Shown piece by piece: positions 9,189 to 14,935 of a stretch of 35,847 nucleotides of DNA (position 1 is its first letter; each line of letters starts with the position of its first letter). The position numbers and the translations under genes were made by a program. This stretch comes from a virus, in the IMG/VR virus record IMGVR_UViG_3300027763_000014, positions 1 through 35,847 of that record, one strand, 5' to 3'. The notes beneath the pieces were generated by a model. It was given only the letters and a program-made list of their open reading frames with translations, had not been told where the DNA came from and ran no database searches.

Positions 9189-9392
9189 GTGGAAATTGAC
9201 CCTGTAAAATTTGGCGTTACTTGGCAAAAAGTAGAAGCTATGGAGTACGAAGTAGCTGAATTGCGTAAAGATGTTAAGCAACTTCTTGAGTTAGCCAATA
9301 AAGGTCGTGGCGGTCTTTGGGCTGGCATGATGGTGGTTTCTGCCATTTCCGCTTTTGTAGGCTTTATAAGTCAATACCTTACTAATAAATGA
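9189..9392 (+). CDS. Small membrane protein, holin/antiholin candidate
   Basis: 67 aa if begun at GTG 9189 (MEIDPVKFG), or 71 aa from GTG 9177, which overlaps the previous stop. The N-terminal half is a heptad-like coiled coil (MEYEVAELRKDVKQLLELA). One transmembrane segment follows near the C-terminus (LWAGMMVVSAISAFVGFI). This is the single-span coiled-coil layout of XhlA/haemolysin-like lysis accessories. The TGA overlaps the next ATG (ATGA). The start is uncertain. Confidence 0.65.
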   Translation: MEIDPVKFGVTWQKVEAMEYEVAELRKDVKQLLELANKGRGGLWAGMMVVSAISAFVGFISQYLTNK

Positions 9393-9565
9393 TTAAAAGT
9401 AGGACAATGTGGTTTTCCTTTGCGCTAGTAGTATTTGGCGCATTAGAAGCTGGTTTTCCTTATTTACAGTCAGTCATTGACCCACAATACTATGGCGTTA
9501 TTTTGGTTACTATTGGTGTCATTGTTGCTGTACTTAGGTTTCTTACTACTGGGCCTTTGAAATGA
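9389..9565 (+). CDS. Two-span small membrane protein, probable holin
   Basis: 58 aa, with ATGA overlaps to the genes on both sides. Transmembrane segments lie at about residues 8-26 (WFSFALVVFGALEAGFPYL) and 36-52 (GVILVTIGVIVAVLRFL). The charge pattern MIKSR at the start and a short polar end fit a class II-like holin. The overall pattern matches a widespread family of short phage membrane proteins beside spanin genes. It would form the inner-membrane lesion that releases the muramidase, which has no signal peptide. Which of the two small membrane proteins is the holin cannot be decided from sequence. Confidence 0.7.
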   Translation: MIKSRTMWFSFALVVFGALEAGFPYLQSVIDPQYYGVILVTIGVIVAVLRFLTTGPLK

Positions 9566-9960
9566 TTGACTATGCAAAGCTGGCTATTCTCGGTGCTATT
9601 TGTGCTGTTGTTTTCGGTAGTGGCTGGTGGGTTGGCTACTCTAAATATTTGGACTTTAAAAAAGAAGTTGAAATTGCCGCCAAAACACAAGAAGAAAAAG
9701 TTAAATCCATTCGGTCACAGCAGGAACTCGTAACTAAGGGAATTGAGAAAGAATATGAAGCTAAACTTAATCTTTTGCGCCAGTATTATGCTAATGGGGT
9801 GCGCCAACCCAATACCAGCAAGTTGCCCACCTTTTCCAACGCCACCTCAGGTCTTGATGCAGTCACCGCCTACAATCTTCTTGCTGGACAATGTGCAGAA
9901 GCAACCCAGCAATTAATTAGTTTACAAGAGTGGACTAAAGAACAAATAGGTATTAAATGA
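9562..9960 (+). CDS. Rz: Rz-like inner-membrane spanin (i-spanin)
   Basis: 132 aa. An N-terminal membrane anchor spans about residues 7-27 (LAILGAICAVVFGSGWWVGY), followed by a periplasmic charged coiled coil (about 30-75) and a C-terminal LLAGQCAEATQQLISLQEW stretch typical of Rz/DUF2514 proteins. It would join the outer-membrane partner to disrupt the outer membrane at lysis. The partner Rz1 is encoded entirely inside this gene in the +1 frame (9755-9916). The stop overlaps the muramidase ATG. Confidence 0.85.
   Translation: MIDYAKLAILGAICAVVFGSGWWVGYSKYLDFKKEVEIAAKTQEEKVKSIRSQQELVTKGIEKEYEAKLNLLRQYYANGVRQPNTSKLPTFSNATSGLDAVTAYNLLAGQCAEATQQLISLQEWTKEQIGIK
9755..9916 (+). CDS. Rz1: Rz1-like outer-membrane lipoprotein spanin (o-spanin), nested in Rz
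   Basis: 53 aa, read in the +1 frame wholly inside the i-spanin gene. MKLNLIFCASIMLMGC is a lipoprotein signal peptide: a Lys after Met, a hydrophobic core, and lipobox L-M-G-C with Cys16 as the lipidation site. The mature peptide is short and Pro-rich (NPIPAS, PPFPTPP, SPP), the hallmark of Rz1. The embedded arrangement is known from lambda. The ORF is too short for a usual length cut and would be missed without looking for it. Confidence is high because frame, lipobox and Pro content all agree. Confidence 0.88.
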   Translation: MKLNLIFCASIMLMGCANPIPASCPPFPTPPQVLMQSPPTIFLLDNVQKQPSN

Positions 9961-10463
9961 GTTTTAAAGAATGTTTAGAGTTAGTGTTAAAGTCAGAAGG
10001 TGGTTGGGTTTATAACCCGCTTGACCCTGGCGGCGAAACCAATTTAGGCGTTACTCAGCGTGTCTGGGAAGAATGGGTAGGACACCCTGTAGAAACTATG
10101 AAGAATTTAACCCCTGAATTGGTTACACCTTTATACGAACAAAAATACTGGAGGCCTTGCTATGGAGAAGTATTACCTAGGGGACTCAACCTTGTTGTGT
10201 TTTCAATGGCAGTTAATGCAGGGCCAGGCAGAAGCGTTAAATTGCTTCAATCAGCTATTGGATGTGTACCTGACGGAGTTATTGGCCCAAGGACAAGAGA
10301 GCTTATTTGCGCCAGTAATAGTGCAACTCTTATCGCTAAATTCTCTGAAGCTCGCAGGGAATACTACCGTTCATTAAAAACTTTTCCTATTTTTGGCAAA
10401 GGCTGGCTTAACCGTGTAGACCACGAAGAAAAAGAAGCCATTAATATGGCAAAAAGTGGTTAA
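9957..10463 (+). CDS. Endolysin, GH108 muramidase with PG-binding domain
   Basis: 168 aa. The N-terminus has the GH108 motif LVLKSEGGWVYNPLDPGGET, with Glu14 as the probable catalytic acid, followed by NLGVTQ. The C-terminal part (about 90-168) contains AVNAGPGRSVKLLQ and PDGVIGPRTRELI, the PG_binding_3 pattern, then AKFSEARREYYRSL. Length fits the family. There is no signal peptide or anchor, so release through the holin is expected. The ATG overlaps the spanin stop. The gene's end overlaps the convergent leftward gene by 23 bases. Confidence 0.92.
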   Translation: MSFKECLELVLKSEGGWVYNPLDPGGETNLGVTQRVWEEWVGHPVETMKNLTPELVTPLYEQKYWRPCYGEVLPRGLNLVVFSMAVNAGPGRSVKLLQSAIGCVPDGVIGPRTRELICASNSATLIAKFSEARREYYRSLKTFPIFGKGWLNRVDHEEKEAINMAKSG

Positions 10464-10632
10464 GCACGCATAATGTAATAGCTAACGCTGACAATACCGC
10501 CAAAATGCTCCAAATGTGGCTGTATTCGCTTTTTTCAGGTCTAGTAATAGCTGTAGACCAAGTAGCATCTTTAAACGCCTCTTGAGCCGAATTATAGCTT
10601 TTACCTACCATTCCAAATGACCGTGTGCTCAT
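10441..10632 (-). CDS. Small single-span membrane protein
   Basis: 63 aa with SD AAAGGGGAAA just upstream of the ATG. The N-terminal half is polar (SYNSAQEAFKDATWSTAITR) and a transmembrane helix lies at about residues 40-61 (WSILAVLSALAITLCVLNHF). It is the last gene of the leftward unit and overlaps the convergent muramidase end by 23 bases. Its ATG overlaps the stop of the preceding 54-aa gene. Similar phage membrane proteins exist but the role is unknown. Confidence 0.72.
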   Translation of the reverse strand: MSTRSFGMVGKSYNSAQEAFKDATWSTAITRPEKSEYSHIWSILAVLSALAITLCVLNHFLPY

Positions 10633-10793
10633 TTTTTCCCCTTTTTAGCTTTTTTTTCTTGCTCAATATATTGGCGCAAAATACTAATAATTCCAGCCTC
10701 TACCAACATTCCTAACCCTTCTTTGTCAAAATGCACTAAAGCGTCTGCGCTACCGTCTTTATTCTCTTTTACTATTTCAATTTGAATTTGCAT
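10629..10793 (-). CDS. Small protein, beta start and charged end
   Basis: 54 aa. It has a good SD (GAGGAAA) 7 bases before the ATG and an ATGA overlap with the next leftward gene. The sequence begins MQIQIEIVKENKDGSADALV, followed by HFDKEGLGMLVEAGIISIL, and ends in a Lys-rich tail. It resembles a recurring phage hypothetical family (IEI..ENEDGSA pattern). Function is unknown; position suggests an early accessory gene. Confidence 0.7.
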   Translation of the reverse strand: MQIQIEIVKENKDGSADALVHFDKEGLGMLVEAGIISILRQYIEQEKKAKKGKK

Positions 10794-10941
10794 ACATTTC
10801 CTCGTATGTTAGCCAAGGTTTAGACACTAGGGTAAACCCAAATATGTAATGCAATGGGTTACATTTTGTTATTTCTTTGCGTTTTTCTTTGGCGCTAAGG
10901 TGTTGTAAATCAAAAATAAGGTGGTTATTGTTTTTAAACAT
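10777..10941 (-). CDS. Small hypothetical protein
   Basis: 54 aa from the ATG at 10941 (MFKNNNHLIFDLQHLSAKEK). An ATG 18 bases earlier (10959) would give 60 aa but has an SD-like AAGAG directly abutting it, which is poor spacing. It overlaps both neighbours by a few bases within the leftward unit. The C-terminus contains FGFTLVSKPWLTYEEMYA. No family is recognised. Confidence 0.55.
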   Translation of the reverse strand: MFKNNNHLIFDLQHLSAKEKRKEITKCNPLHYIFGFTLVSKPWLTYEEMYANSN

Positions 10942-11203
10942 CAAAAAGGTCTTTCCCATCTCTTAAACGCTTACGCAAATTGCGTAGGTAAGTTTTTAAA
11001 ACTGCGTCACTTTCAGGACTAAAAACCATTTTGTATAACTTTTTGTCTGGTTCGGTCTGCGGTTTATTTACCCATCTTTCTTCATTAATGTACCAAAGAA
11101 ACCTGCGGCAAGCCAATTCTTCTGTAGCACAACGCTGTTTATATTCACAGTATTGGCATGGGTTAGGTTCGTCTTCTAACCTTTTGTATATGTCGTTTCT
11201 CAT
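10934..11203 (-). CDS. Small Cys-cluster protein (probable metal binding)
   Basis: 89 aa with a compact cluster Cys16-x2-Cys19-x5-Cys25-x6-Cys32 (PCQYCEYKQRC then ACRRF), likely coordinating zinc or an iron-sulphur cluster. The C-terminal half is basic (VLKTYLRNLRKRLRDGK) and could contact nucleic acid. The ATG overlaps the stop of the upstream 57-aa gene (ATGA). Comparable CxxC-C-C proteins are common in phages of Burkholderiales. The role is unknown. Confidence 0.72.
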   Translation of the reverse strand: MRNDIYKRLEDEPNPCQYCEYKQRCATEELACRRFLWYINEERWVNKPQTEPDKKLYKMVFSPESDAVLKTYLRNLRKRLRDGKDLFDV

Positions 11204-11373
11204 GCTTGAGCATAAATTGCATCTTCAAATGTAGGCCATAAATCAAGCTCATGTGCCATTTCTGTAATGTCATTGTCTCCAATGTAAGCATAAGTTATTT
11301 CATTGTTATAACCACGCAATTCAACTGTAGTATTGCCAAAAACTACTGACTCTATGTAATGTCCGTCTTTCAT
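11200..11373 (-). CDS. Small hypothetical protein downstream of structured RNA region
   Basis: 57 aa. The ATG at 11373 is preceded by AAAGGGGAAATT, so it is preferred over the in-frame ATG at 11415, which lacks an SD. The sequence MKDGHYIESVVFGNTTVELR, with NNEITYAYIGDNDITEMAHE following, suggests a small alpha/beta protein. Its SD is the exact complement of the loop of the upstream hairpin at 11639-11648, in the same leftward transcript. Function unknown. Confidence 0.7.
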   Translation of the reverse strand: MKDGHYIESVVFGNTTVELRGYNNEITYAYIGDNDITEMAHELDLWPTFEDAIYAQA

Positions 11374-11443
11374 AATTTCCCCTTTAAAACTGTAATTTAT
11401 TGAAATTTCATGCACTTTTTAATAGGTGTTTACCCTTATTGTG

Positions 11444-11506
11444 GCAAATAAACAACATATACAAAATGTAGGGTATTTTATACATTTACCGACAATATGT
11501 ATAAAA
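11444..11506. promoter_or_regulatory. Operator-like region: 10-bp inverted repeat and shared 15-mer
   Basis: A perfect inverted repeat TTTTATACAT / ATGTATAAAA (11476-11485 and 11497-11506) is separated by 11 bases. It is AT-rich and has no adjacent T-tract, so a protein-binding dyad is more likely than a terminator. Just beside it (11444-11458) is GCAAATAAACAACAT, a 15-mer found again at 14083-14097 in the divergent control region of the Cro-like gene. Sharing it suggests that the same regulator acts on both. No clean promoter hexamer pair is seen here. Confidence 0.5.
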
Positions 11507-11530
11507 AAGGGCTGTATTTGGCAGTTGCTA

Positions 11531-11664
11531 GCCGTTAGGTGGAAAGCCGCAAAAACCCTAACTTACTGCATCCTACAACGGCGGCTTAACGCCCTTAAAT
11601 AAGGTGAGGTGGCAGGACTCCGTGATGTATGGTTGTGCAAAGGGGAAAGCACACCTACCACCTC
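11531..11664 (-). ncRNA. Candidate structured RNA with SD-complementary loop
   Basis: This gap holds no ORF but has nested complementarity. 11531-11539 pairs with 11572-11574 plus 11577-11582 (9 bp with a 2-base bulge). 11606-11616 pairs with 11654-11664 (11 positions). Inside the latter, 11634-11638 pairs with 11649-11653 (5 bp) around a 10-base loop. Read on the minus strand the loop is UUUCCCCUUU, the exact complement of the SD at three leftward genes. Position 11613/11657 is C-A on the plus strand but G-U on the minus strand, favouring minus transcription. It begins six bases after the exonuclease stop, so it may be processed from that mRNA. It resembles no RNA class that I recognise. Confidence 0.4.
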
Positions 11665-11669
11665 TTGAA

Positions 11670-12416
11670 TTAGTTTAACCCAGTTTTTAATTTGTAAATT
11701 TTCAAAAGACTTAAAAACATTTCGTAGCCATCACGAATGGCTTGCTCAGTATGTTCGTATATAGCCACCTCATTAGTTTCGCCATTAATGTATACATTGG
11801 CGCACCGTGCTGTAGGGGCTAAGACTTCTCTGTATGCTGCAAGCTGTAGGGTATGCTCTAGGTAGGGTGTTAAATCACCAGGACATTTTTCCGTCGTCTT
11901 GAAGTCAATTACTACCCCACCGAAGTCCCCTTTTGCTTTGCAATAAAGGTCGCATTTACCGCCATAGCCTTCTTGGTTTACTAGACTCTGCTCAGGAATC
12001 CATAGCTGCGCCCCAAAATGAGCCGTTATAGCGTCATCTACCTTGCGGACATAGGTAGGTAGCTCAGGTAGGTATTCTTGGTTGTAGAAGCTCTCTATAA
12101 AGTCATGTATAAGAGTTCCCCTAGCCATAGCGTCTTGGGACTTTCTTTTAGACAATTCCAGCACTCGGCTAATGTAGTCTTTTTCTTCTTCACCTTCTTG
12201 GCGAGGATTTTCCGCAGCCGCTTTAATGGCCTCAGTCTGTAACCATGTATTTAGCCCATCTTTAGACAACTGCCCATTTATGGTGGACACAGACGGTACT
12301 AGCGTTCCTGGCATTGCTTTGGCATCACGCAAGGTTACTGACCTTTCTTTGCCGTTTTTACCAGTCATGGTGTAGCGTGGTGCGCCAGTTAAGGCGCAAT
12401 ACCAATGTTGTGACAT
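11670..12416 (-). CDS. PD-(D/E)XK (RecB/Cas4-like) exonuclease
   Basis: 248 aa with SD AAAGGGGAAA. RecB-like nuclease motifs appear in order: G100-TLIH, GGKCDLY with Asp156, VVIDFKTT with Asp171 and Lys173, and Gln191-LAAY. These are the metal-binding and QxxxY elements of the family. Together with the ERF annealase and SSB-like protein in the same leftward unit it would form a lambda Red-like recombination module, degrading duplex ends so that the annealase can pair strands. The N-terminal 60 residues are family-specific. Confidence 0.85.
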   Translation of the reverse strand: MSQHWYCALTGAPRYTMTGKNGKERSVTLRDAKAMPGTLVPSVSTINGQLSKDGLNTWLQTEAIKAAAENPRQEGEEEKDYISRVLELSKRKSQDAMARGTLIHDFIESFYNQEYLPELPTYVRKVDDAITAHFGAQLWIPEQSLVNQEGYGGKCDLYCKAKGDFGGVVIDFKTTEKCPGDLTPYLEHTLQLAAYREVLAPTARCANVYINGETNEVAIYEHTEQAIRDGYEMFLSLLKIYKLKTGLN

Positions 12417-12435
12417 ATTTTCCCCTTTGTACCGC

Positions 12436-12633
12436 TTAATTAAGTAATTCTAAAACTGCATTTCTGTCTGTTTCATTTAAACAACAGTCGGCACAAGCTT
12501 GTATAACCTCACGAAGTACGGCAGCTAAATCATTAACCTCAAATGCTATTAACTGCCTTTCCTCGTCTACCCCAAATGGTTCAGTAGAAATGATGGCTTT
12601 GTCGCCAATAACATCACGAATTTGGCTTAACAT
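12436..12633 (-). CDS. Small acidic hypothetical protein
   Basis: 65 aa from the ATG at 12633, which has a GGGGGAAAAA SD. A start 4 codons earlier (12645) lies inside the methyltransferase gene and has no SD. The protein is acidic and helical (VNDLAAVLREVIQACADCC). It overlaps the methyltransferase end by 7 bases. Function unknown. Confidence 0.65.
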   Translation of the reverse strand: MLSQIRDVIGDKAIISTEPFGVDEERQLIAFEVNDLAAVLREVIQACADCCLNETDRNAVLELLN

Positions 12634-13145
12634 TTTTTCCCCCAAAAGTATAAGTCATGGCTGTCTGAATTTACTGCAAACCCAAAATGCTTAAAAATAG
12701 TGTGAAAGTCAAAGTTTTCTACAAGGTCGTGTATTGCAAGGTTTTTGTAATAATCGTTGGTAAATGGTGCTGCGTCTGCATTAGTCGCTGTAGTACCGTG
12801 CTCTGGCCTTCCAGTAGTAGCGCAAGTCATTATTACTAAGTCTTTAGACAGTTCGCACATTTTTTGAAATGTTTGAAGCCAATACTTGTCATGCTCTAAA
12901 CATTCGCAAGAAATAACGGTGTCAAAAGTTAAGTTTGGAAAAGGTAACTCATGGCCTTTACATACCATGTCTACATCTTTACCTTTTCCAATATCCACGC
13001 CCAAATAGTCGCACCCTTGAAAAAACTCCCTAACAGACCCATTTATGTTTAATGAGCCTACTTCAAGCACTTTTTTGTTGGCAAAACTGTCAGGAAAACA
13101 ACCCTGAACACTTTTTACAAATAACATTTGGTTAGGATGGCTCAT
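12627..13145 (-). CDS. Class I SAM-dependent methyltransferase
   Basis: 172 aa. Motif I is VLEVGSLNINGS (residues about 26-36). The acidic residue of motif II is in YLGVDIG (Asp51). Motif IV-like FDTVISCECLEH is at about 74-85, where LEH is typical of Methyltransf_11 proteins acting on small molecules, lipids or proteins. The NPPY/DPPY motif of N6-adenine or N4-cytosine DNA methylases is absent, so DNA methylation is not supported. It is coupled to the SSB-like gene by TAATG. The substrate is unknown. Confidence 0.8.
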   Translation of the reverse strand: MSHPNQMLFVKSVQGCFPDSFANKKVLEVGSLNINGSVREFFQGCDYLGVDIGKGKDVDMVCKGHELPFPNLTFDTVISCECLEHDKYWLQTFQKMCELSKDLVIMTCATTGRPEHGTTATNADAAPFTNDYYKNLAIHDLVENFDFHTIFKHFGFAVNSDSHDLYFWGKKC

Positions 13146-13387
13146 TAGAAAGGCAAGTCCGAGTCTACAATTTCGTCAGCGCCTTTAGGTGTAAACCCTT
13201 TAGCTTCTTTTTCTTTGCCAATAGAAACGCTAAAGAATTTCCCTTTAGCGCCTTCCTTAACCCACGCAGATAGGTAATGTTCACGGTTATTGACCATAAT
13301 GCTGCCTGTATAGTCTGGGTGATTTTCGGTTGTTTTGCGGTCATTTTTAAATAGTGAACCACTACCTTCCTTTGGAATGTACGCCAT
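13145..13387 (-). CDS. SSB-like protein with DLPF acidic tip
   Basis: 80 aa. The N-terminus GSGSLFKNDRK and the strand-rich middle (TGSIMVNNREHYLSAWVKEG, then KGKFFSVSIG) look like a short OB-type fold. The C-terminus EIVDSDLPF is the acidic tip by which bacterial SSBs recruit partner proteins. Its place directly after ERF supports single-strand DNA binding. It is shorter than classical SSB, so fold identity is inferred. It is tightly packed with its neighbours. Confidence 0.7.
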   Translation of the reverse strand: MAYIPKEGSGSLFKNDRKTTENHPDYTGSIMVNNREHYLSAWVKEGAKGKFFSVSIGKEKEAKGFTPKGADEIVDSDLPF

Positions 13388-13815
13388 TAGATTTCCTTTG
13401 CTTTTACTACTGGTTTAGGTGACGAAGCGGCATTACCGTCATCGTCTGCTTGTACTACTCCTACTACTGCTGCGAGGCTATAGCGCCTCATGTAGCTCAA
13501 ACACGAGCCGCATCCTTGGCTGTCCACTTTAGTAACAGGCACAGACATTTCTTGACTAATCCATTCACCAGAAGAATGGGTAAGAATGGTAGTTAAAGAC
13601 ATAGACTTGTCTAAGTCGGAATAAGTGCCAGGGAACTGAGCCACAGCCAAACCATTATTAGCCAGCAAATCACGGCAAGCATCCCACACAGACTCAAGGT
13701 CTGCATACTTACTTTTGAAAAAAGGGTTTGCAGAGTCTTTTTTAGCATGAGTTAGTTTTCCTTGTACTGTTGATAGCGCTTTGGCTAAATTTGCAATGCT
13801 TTCAGACTGTTGCAT
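13387..13815 (-). CDS. erf: ERF-family single-strand annealing protein
   Basis: 142 aa from the ATG at 13815, which has a GGAGGT SD. The longer frame to 13950 overlaps the previous gene and adds non-conserved residues. ERF features include KDSANPFFKSKYADL, VWDACRDLLANNGLAV, TILTHSSGEWI, GSCLSYMRRYSLAA and VVQADDDGN. The protein anneals complementary strands, probably working with the exonuclease and SSB-like protein nearby. It lacks the longer C-terminal tail of P22 Erf. Confidence 0.9.
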   Translation of the reverse strand: MQQSESIANLAKALSTVQGKLTHAKKDSANPFFKSKYADLESVWDACRDLLANNGLAVAQFPGTYSDLDKSMSLTTILTHSSGEWISQEMSVPVTKVDSQGCGSCLSYMRRYSLAAVVGVVQADDDGNAASSPKPVVKAKEI

Positions 13816-14005
13816 TTTGACCTCCAAAAACATTACCAAAGTCGTCAAATACGGTTTGTAATAGGACATTGCGTTTAGGTTTGCCACAAGCTGCACGAAT
13901 AACATCAATGTCATCCTGTGCCATTTCTGTGCCAAATTCCATGTTGTCAAGCGCTATTTCTAAGCGCTCTTCCATTTCCAGCATAAGTTGGTTTAATTCA
14001 CCCAT
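13802..14005 (-). CDS. Small acidic helical protein, first gene of leftward unit
   Basis: 67 aa from the ATG at 14005, preceded by AAGGGGA. It is the promoter-proximal gene opposite the Cro-like regulator and overlaps ERF by 14 bases. The N-terminal half is an acidic helix (LMLEMEERLEIALDNMEFG) and the C-terminus is NVLLQTVFDDFGNVFGG. Position recalls early regulatory or antirestriction-type proteins, but no family is recognised. Confidence 0.65.
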   Translation of the reverse strand: MGELNQLMLEMEERLEIALDNMEFGTEMAQDDIDVIRAACGKPKRNVLLQTVFDDFGNVFGGQNATV

Positions 14006-14115
14006 TTGAATCCCCTTAAATGGCATAGCGAAATTGCTATATAGACACTTTAACACAAGTGTATAAAAAATGTAAACTGTATGCAAATAAACAACATTTA
14101 AGTTAAACTGCGTGA
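14006..14115. promoter_or_regulatory. Divergent early promoter/operator region
   Basis: This gap separates the leftward recombination unit from the Cro-like gene. Two dyads share a 5-6-5 geometry: ATAGC..GCTAT (14025-14040) and CACTT..AAGTG (14046-14061), with centres 21 bp apart, two helical turns. Leftward hexamers may be TTGCAT (14081-14086) and TACACT (14058-14063) with 17-bp spacing. Rightward TTAACA (14050-14055) and TAAACT (14073-14078) also have 17-bp spacing. The 15-mer GCAAATAAACAACAT lies at 14083-14097. The dyads overlap both putative promoters, as expected of operators. Hexamer matches are moderate. Confidence 0.6.
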
Positions 14116-14394
14116 ATGGACACAAAACTAAAACTAACCGACACCGCCATAATTGACTTGCTAGGTGGGACTGCAAAGGTAGCAAGAATGTGCAAAGTAG
14201 ACCCAGCAGCCGTGTCTAATTGGCGTGTAAGAGGAATACCAGCCGACAAATATATGCTTTTGGGCGCAAGAATTGAAACTGAAAGTCATGGGCTTGTAAC
14301 TCGCCAAGATTTGTTTCCTAAAAACTTCTGGCTTATATGGCCTGAACTGTTGCCAAAAAACAACGCTTTTGGTGAACAGCATGGAATTGAGTAA
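14116..14394 (+). CDS. Cro/C1-like HTH transcriptional regulator
   Basis: 92 aa. The segment IIDLLGGTAKVARMCKVDPA, then AVSNWRVRGIPADKYMLL, is a helix-turn-helix of the Cro/YdaS type, with recognition helix around DPAAVSNWR. LVTRQDLFP followed by WLIWPEL is the C-terminal end typical of these proteins. It is divergent from the recombination unit across the dyad-bearing control region and is expected to bind there. No CI-type repressor gene is next to it, which is unusual for a Cro-like gene. Confidence 0.85.
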   Translation: MDTKLKLTDTAIIDLLGGTAKVARMCKVDPAAVSNWRVRGIPADKYMLLGARIETESHGLVTRQDLFPKNFWLIWPELLPKNNAFGEQHGIE

Positions 14395-14935
14395 TGTAAC
14401 CATTTGCGCCATAGACTCAGTTCAGCCTGACAAAGCTAAAAAAGCCATTGAAAGAAGCAAGCGCAACATTGAATTTGGTGGTGAATTGTTTATTGACCAC
14501 ATGAGCATTAATAGCAAACAGGCGTATAGCAAATTTGTGCTTCAGGAGCTACACAAATACATCCACACGGACTTTGTTTTGATTGTTCAATGGGATGGGT
14601 GGGTAATTGACTCAACAGCCTGGCAGCCTCAATTTTTAGACTATGACTACATAGGTGCTGTATGGCCTTGGCATCCTGAAGGACTGCGTGTAGGTAATGG
14701 AGGGTTTTCCCTTAGAAGTAAGAAACTGTTGGAATTAACCAACACTCCTAAGTTTGTTTACGACAATAAAAATGAAGATGATTTAATCTGTCATTTGAAC
14801 CGTGATTACTTGGTTAGCAATGGAATAAAGTTTGCCCCAGAAGAATTAGCAAGGTATTTTAGCTATGAAAGGGAAGTAACTAATTTGCAAACCTTTGGTT
14901 TTCATGGAGATTTTCACATGAGTAAATACTTGTAG
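14381..14935 (+). CDS. DUF5672-type glycosyltransferase-like protein
   Basis: 184 aa from ATG 14381, overlapping the Cro-like gene. The segments HTDFVLIVQWDGWVIDSTAW, FLDYDYIGAVWPW, VGNGGFSLRSKKLLEL and EDDLICHLNRDYL are the hallmarks of the DUF5672 family, thought to adopt a GT-A-like fold. The FVLIVQWDGW segment stands where a nucleotide-sugar site would lie. Substrate and role in phage are unknown; surface-sugar modification is one option. Confidence 0.78.
   Translation: MELSNVTICAIDSVQPDKAKKAIERSKRNIEFGGELFIDHMSINSKQAYSKFVLQELHKYIHTDFVLIVQWDGWVIDSTAWQPQFLDYDYIGAVWPWHPEGLRVGNGGFSLRSKKLLELTNTPKFVYDNKNEDDLICHLNRDYLVSNGIKFAPEELARYFSYEREVTNLQTFGFHGDFHMSKYL

Noticed and set aside
12627-13145. 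DNA methyltransferase
   Set aside because: The fold is SAM-dependent class I, but no DPPY/NPPY or PC motif typical of DNA methylases is present.
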